Part shown: positions 42,301 to 48,300 of the stretch, piece after piece | Layout of the letters: each line of letters opens with the position of its first letter | Numbering within the stretch: position 1 is the stretch's first letter | Assembly (NCBI GenBank): GCA_013397865.1 | Contig: VZTI01002748.1 | Coordinates: 899,169-963,168 of the forward strand | Source of the DNA: Struthidea cinerea | Taxonomy: Eukaryota > Chordata > Aves > Passeriformes > Corcoracidae | Length of the DNA stretch: 64,000 bases | Direction of reading: 5' to 3' | Notes under the pieces: model-generated | Told to the model about the DNA's origin: nothing | Database searches by the model: none | Seen by the model: the letters and a program-made list of their open reading frames with translations, nothing else | Program-made: the position numbers and the translations under genes

Positions 42301-45300
42301 ATACCTTCTTCTTGGCTATTGCAGACATTTCCTATCTATCTTAAAGACTGTTTCAGCCTATTTACTTCCAAATAAAAATTTAGAAGAAAACATACTTCTC
42401 TTGCAGTTAGGGAGCAGCATCTGCATTGTGTTAGCAACCCTGACCTCAGCCTGCTTTACACAGTTGGAGCAGAAATCCACAAAACCCCCAAAACTAGTAT
42501 TTTTAACTTCTAGTAGGTAGGTCTTGTCTTGCATCCGAACAAGTTATACACATTTTAATTTCATTAAGAGGAAACAGGATATAGTCCAAAGGCTTGAAGA
42601 TATGCATTGGTGAAAGGTGCAGCAGCATTCCTAACTTAAGCATCTCTAATGATTAATTTAAAAACATACCATTTAGCATCATTTTGGAAAAAGATCATGG
42701 CAGCTCTGCAGTTCTTCATTGTAAGGCTCACAAGAATTTTTTGTAAGACAAGATGACGAAAATCACTGTAAAAAAGAATTCTTTTTTTATTTTCTTGCAA
42801 TCAGACAAGCTCTTGGGATTCCTGAAGTACACCCGAACATTAACCAGATTAGCAGTGTATCTTCAAAGAAATGTAAGTCTTCACTGAAGATTTCTAATGC
42901 ATAGGTCACATATCTGCCATGATATGGACAGATAACCAAATTATATCTCCAGAATGACATTCTACAGGAAGCTTAAAAACCCTACAGAATCTGCTTAAGC
43001 TTTAATATAACAGAATTCTGCATTGATATAATACATTTTTCCCTGCAGATTTTTTTGTGTTACATGGTGATCTTACATGTAAAATTATGCCACAAAAACT
43101 TTACCTGCAGAGTACAGGAGGCAGCTCTGCACATTCTTCTATTTCTTCCTCCAAACAGCTGGACAGAAGCCATTTTATTATTGCTTCCCTTAACACAGAA
43201 CCCAGATTTCTTTCAGAATTATTCTGTTCCATTCCTATGTCCAAATTTTCTGGCACTGAGTAGGCAGACATCACTAATGATAAACAACATACAGCAGAAC
43301 TGCAACAAAAATGGAACAGGAGATTGGTGAGAAACCACGTGGTATTTGTTGATCAGCACTCTACAACAAAGCCAGTATTTCTGCATGCACAGGAAACATC
43401 AAGTACATAACCAAGTCAACAAGCATGCATATTGGTCAACTCCCTCATTAAAATCTTAGCATTTTCATTTTTCTTGGCTATTACAGACATTTCCTATCTA
43501 TCTTAAAGACTATTTCAGCGTATTTATTTCCAAATAAAAATTAGAAGAAAACATACTTCTTAACTTCCAGAAAATCAACATTTATCTGCTAGTCAGATTT
43601 TAAAATTTTTAGTCCATTTTAAATTTTAGTATACTCTAAATGTGAAGATGCTTGCCTCTCCTCTTCTGCCTCTGCTTTCAGTCTTATTATGTATTTATGA
43701 TCATATCAAATGCTTAGAACACTAATGTGTGCAGTTCTTAAATAGAAACACAGTCACAACAACAATAATATTGATTAACACAGCGGTTTTGGTTGCACAG
43801 TAAAGAGGAATATGAATCAGACACAAAACACTACCCTTGCTTCCATTTTACCTTGAAGGTTTGCATGCAGGTCCTGAAAATACCTTCCAGAGTTCTTTAT
43901 CTGTTACAACAAGGTTCCCTTGAATCATAGCTCCAAGGAGCCCAAAGCTCTCCACTTCAATTTGCTGAAGGCTTACGCTGCGAATGGTAAGAGTCCAGAT
44001 CTTTGCCCAGGTTCTCTGGAGCTCCAGCTTGAGGGTGCTTTTCAAATCAGTTTTCTGGTTTTGACACAAAGCTACCTCTGTGAGACACTTCAGCACGTAC
44101 GGGGTCCTTTCTCCTCGGCGCTGCTGAGGCAGTAACTGGTGAAGGACATTAAGCAAGGCAGGCAGCTCACTGTTAGGAAGACTCATGGGATACTTGGATA
44201 TTAAGTGACTTGTAATCTGTAACCTTAAAAACACAAAGTGAAGCAATTAATACCAAAGATACAGAAATTCGTATTTTCAGAAGTAAAGGAACACAGAACA
44301 AAGCTTTCTCCAATTGCCATTCCTCACTTATACTTTCTAGTACTGAGTTGATTTGTTTACTATCAAAAGTTAAAGACTCAGTATTTCTACCATTTTTACT
44401 TGTAAAGACTGCTCATCTAGCCTCACTATCACAAACAATTTCTTACAGTTGAGAAGTCCCTCGTGGCAAACAAAATACCCCTCAATCAAGGTCTAAGGTA
44501 AGAAGCCAGGCCATGGAACAGTTTTCAGGACAAGTACTAGAGAAAACTGTGTGAACTAGTCCAAAATGGCCAAACTCTTAATGGTTACTGTACTGTGACA
44601 CAGCCAGCTTAAAGCAGGTTTCCAAACGCTCTGACAATCTAAGTTCACTGCTTAGATACATAACTACAGCATGTACAGACACCCGACTTAAATGCACAAC
44701 CATATTTAGGAGAATGTTGAATATAAAAAGATGTCTCTAGTGACACTTTTTTCATGCAAAGATGTTATTACCAAGGTATGACATCAAAATCCTTCTGGGA
44801 TCTTTGCACGTTTTCTCGAATGACCCCCCAGCCAAGCTCAATCCTCCTGCGCTTGTTTGGCACTGTGTCCTCACTGGACTCTCTTTGTGAAACAGCGTAT
44901 GACTGGGTAATTTCAAGGACTTTGGTATCCTCTGTAAAAACCTTTCATAAAGAGGAATTAAAAAGTATGCAAATTTTAAAAAAAGCAGCAGTATTTACAA
45001 AAAAACTGAAATGCTTAGAGCCTAACAAGAAACACTGGTGAAATACAGTATAATACATTTCTAAACTGCACAGAATTAACAAAACCCAACAGAACACACA
45101 CGAAAGGTATGAATACTTCAGCAAAACATACAACTTAGTAATTATATAGTCAACCTTAGAGTCAAATAAAAATGTTACCTGATGACAAATATCAGCCATT
45201 AACTCAATCAAATTTTCCTTTACAGCAACATTACGTGAGCCTGAAGAATACTTCCCTCTACTACTGATGAGATTTATTTCATTCACCAGCAGATCATACA

Positions 45301-48300
45301 GGTTGTGCAAGATGCTTTGCCACTTTGTTAAGTCATATGCACCTGTACATGCAAAAACAATTAAAAGATAGCATGTATCACCCACTCAATACAATACGTA
45401 AACCTACCTGGAGAATGCAAAATACAGCCAAAACAGGAGTAAGGCACACAAAAGTTCAACAAATGCAGGCCTGAAAAGCAAATTCTCTAATGGAGAATGA
45501 ATAAAGCAAAGAAGTGAAAAAACTAAAGAGAGAACTTAATCAGCATATACAAATAATTAGGGTAGGAATTAAGTTTCTTATAAACAATTCTTCATCTAAC
45601 TGGAAAGAATACAGTTAAAGGTAATGGATAGATTTGTATAAAGTATAAAAAAAAAATTAAGCTAGAACTAAAATAGGCCATGACAGACAAACATAATTAC
45701 TGAGTTATATTCTCCAAGCAGTTTTATAGTGTAAGTCAGACTTAACCAACAATAGTAATTTCTGGGCTAAAATAGACCTGGTAAGAAACCAATACATGTG
45801 GCAATCTAAACCCAATCTAAATTATTATTTCCTTTCCCCAAAGATTTTGTATTCTCATTTAGCACTTAAAACTGCCTTTTGATTAAAAGACGCCCCAACC
45901 TTTAAAGGACTTAACACAATTAATATGCTCTTAGTGGATAAAATTTGAAAACTCCTTTTCACTTTCACTCAATATTAACTTACAGCATAAAACTACTGAC
46001 AAATAATCATCACTACCATTAATGTTTCCAAGAGTTGGCACAATAATTTAAACAACCACATGCAGCAGTTAAAAAAAAAAAAAAAGCTTTTTATTGTACC
46101 TCTTCCCTGAGTTTTTGCACCCTTTGGATGATGAATATGAACTTGGAGACGAAATAACTCAATTATTGACTCTTTCAGGGAATCCTTTGGTCTATACTGA
46201 GTCCATATGTGAAGCACTGTAGGCAAAATTTCTTCCCCTACTTTGCAAATCCGTATGCGACAGTTGTCAGCAAACTTGTGGCAGAAGATATTCATAGCTC
46301 CAACAATATGATCCAGGCCTGCAGTATTCTTCTCCTGCCTGTAACACAAACCTAACACTTGAACTTCCAAAAGAAATAATCTTATTTATTTTCACAAGAA
46401 TTGTTCAAATGTAAATACTAGCAAGTAACAACATTCAGAATATTATTTGCCTAATAAATGCGGAAGTTAGTATTTTAGAGAAGTTATTTGATTGATATTC
46501 AAAGACAGAAGAAAAAATGTCTGAAGAAGTATTACCTGTTATTACTCAAGTCTAATCCCAAATACTTAAAGTAAGTTATTTTCTAGCATACAAAAGGAGC
46601 ACAAGGAGCAAAATACCTTGCAGACTGCATTGCTTTTGAAAAGAAGACAAGCATATCGGAACTCAACCCATCAGTTTGGAAGCAGTATCCTCTCGTAAGT
46701 GTGTGAATTATCCTAGCCACTAAGACTCTATTAACATTCCCAGAAGATTTGAGGTATAAATGGCCATACAGGGTCAGCAACTCTGCAAGTGTATTAAAAA
46801 AAATACAACTAAGTATAAACATATATATTACAGAAGATTACATTAAAAATTTTGACACAAAATATTGCATTAAAGATACAGAGACCACCACTCTGTGGTC
46901 AACAGCTGGAATCCATGGTCTTACTTTCAACAGCAACAGATTCCCGATTTTATATCAGGAATATATTTATATTTTTAAATAAAAAACTGACTTCTGTATT
47001 GTAGCCCAAGAGTTATAAGCAAGCATTAAGGTGGAATCACTAGAAGAGGTTATAGTAACCTTTACAAAGATGATATAGCCCTCCTTTAATAAAAGCAACT
47101 TGTTTCACTTAATGGATTAAAGTCTGACTTCCTCTAGATTTATGGCCTTCAGCCCTGTCTCACCCCAGTAACTAAATTCCCCTGTGCTCCTTATGATCTA
47201 ATGTCAACACTTCTGTCACATTTTTGGCTTTTTACCCACACACAGACTCAGCTAACTTCCATGTTCCTAAAGAAAGTAACCACCTCACAGCAACCTCCAC
47301 TGGATCCCCATGCCAGTGCTCTCTTCCAGGGACACTCAGCCTCAGTTTCCCTTCTCCAAATCCTTCAATATCTGTCTTCAACCTCTCTGGCTTCTTGATC
47401 CATTCATTCCATCTTGTTTACTGCGCTGAACTCCAGCTTCCAGCCTCCTGATCTGACCAATCCCTGCCTTCGTTTTCTGTTCCAGCTGCAGGCTGACAGC
47501 ACTTTGTCATCTACTCGCCTCACTGGCTCCTAGTCTCAGGCAGGGCCCCCATGCAGTTCCAGCTTCCTCCTCAATCATCCAGTTCTATCTCCATTGCCAA
47601 ACTGTACCAAGTTCTTTAACTTCGGCGATCTCACCCTCAGGCTCTTTAATTACCCAGCCACATAGAATCACAGCACCAGAGAGTGTTCAGATTGGAAAGG
47701 ACCTTAAAGATCATCCAGGTGCAACCCCCCTGCTGTGGGGACAGGGACACCTTTCACTAAACCAGGTTGGTCAGGGTCCCATCCAACCTGGCCTTAGACA
47801 CTTCCAGGAATCTCCCATCCTAAATGATTCCATTTCAGTCACTCTGGTTTGCCAACCTTCAGCAGTTTTTCCTGCCTCCCCTTTCATTCCCAGTATCAGC
47901 AGACAGCTCTTCTGAGTTCTTTGCAGGTTTATTTCTATTCTGTAGTTAATGATTAATTAATTAAGCCCCTCTACTCAAGTTACAGAGCAGAGCATTTCCA
48001 GAAATCCAAACTCTGACTTCAAAGAACTACGCTATGCAAATAAAGACAGTACTTCTAAGCTTTCTCCACACTTGCACACACATGACACTAAACAAACTGG
48101 ACTGTAAAACTTCTAATACCCTTTTTTCTCTTCAAAACACTTTTCTTTTACATCAGTAAATGAAAATAGGTGAGTTGAGAGCTTAGTACATCTCAGATAA
48201 TTCAGAATACATAAACATTCTTCCCCATGCTGAATAAATTAACTGTCTTGGAGTCAAATCCAATCCCCTGAAAAGTGAAAAATTACCTTTGCATTTCCAC

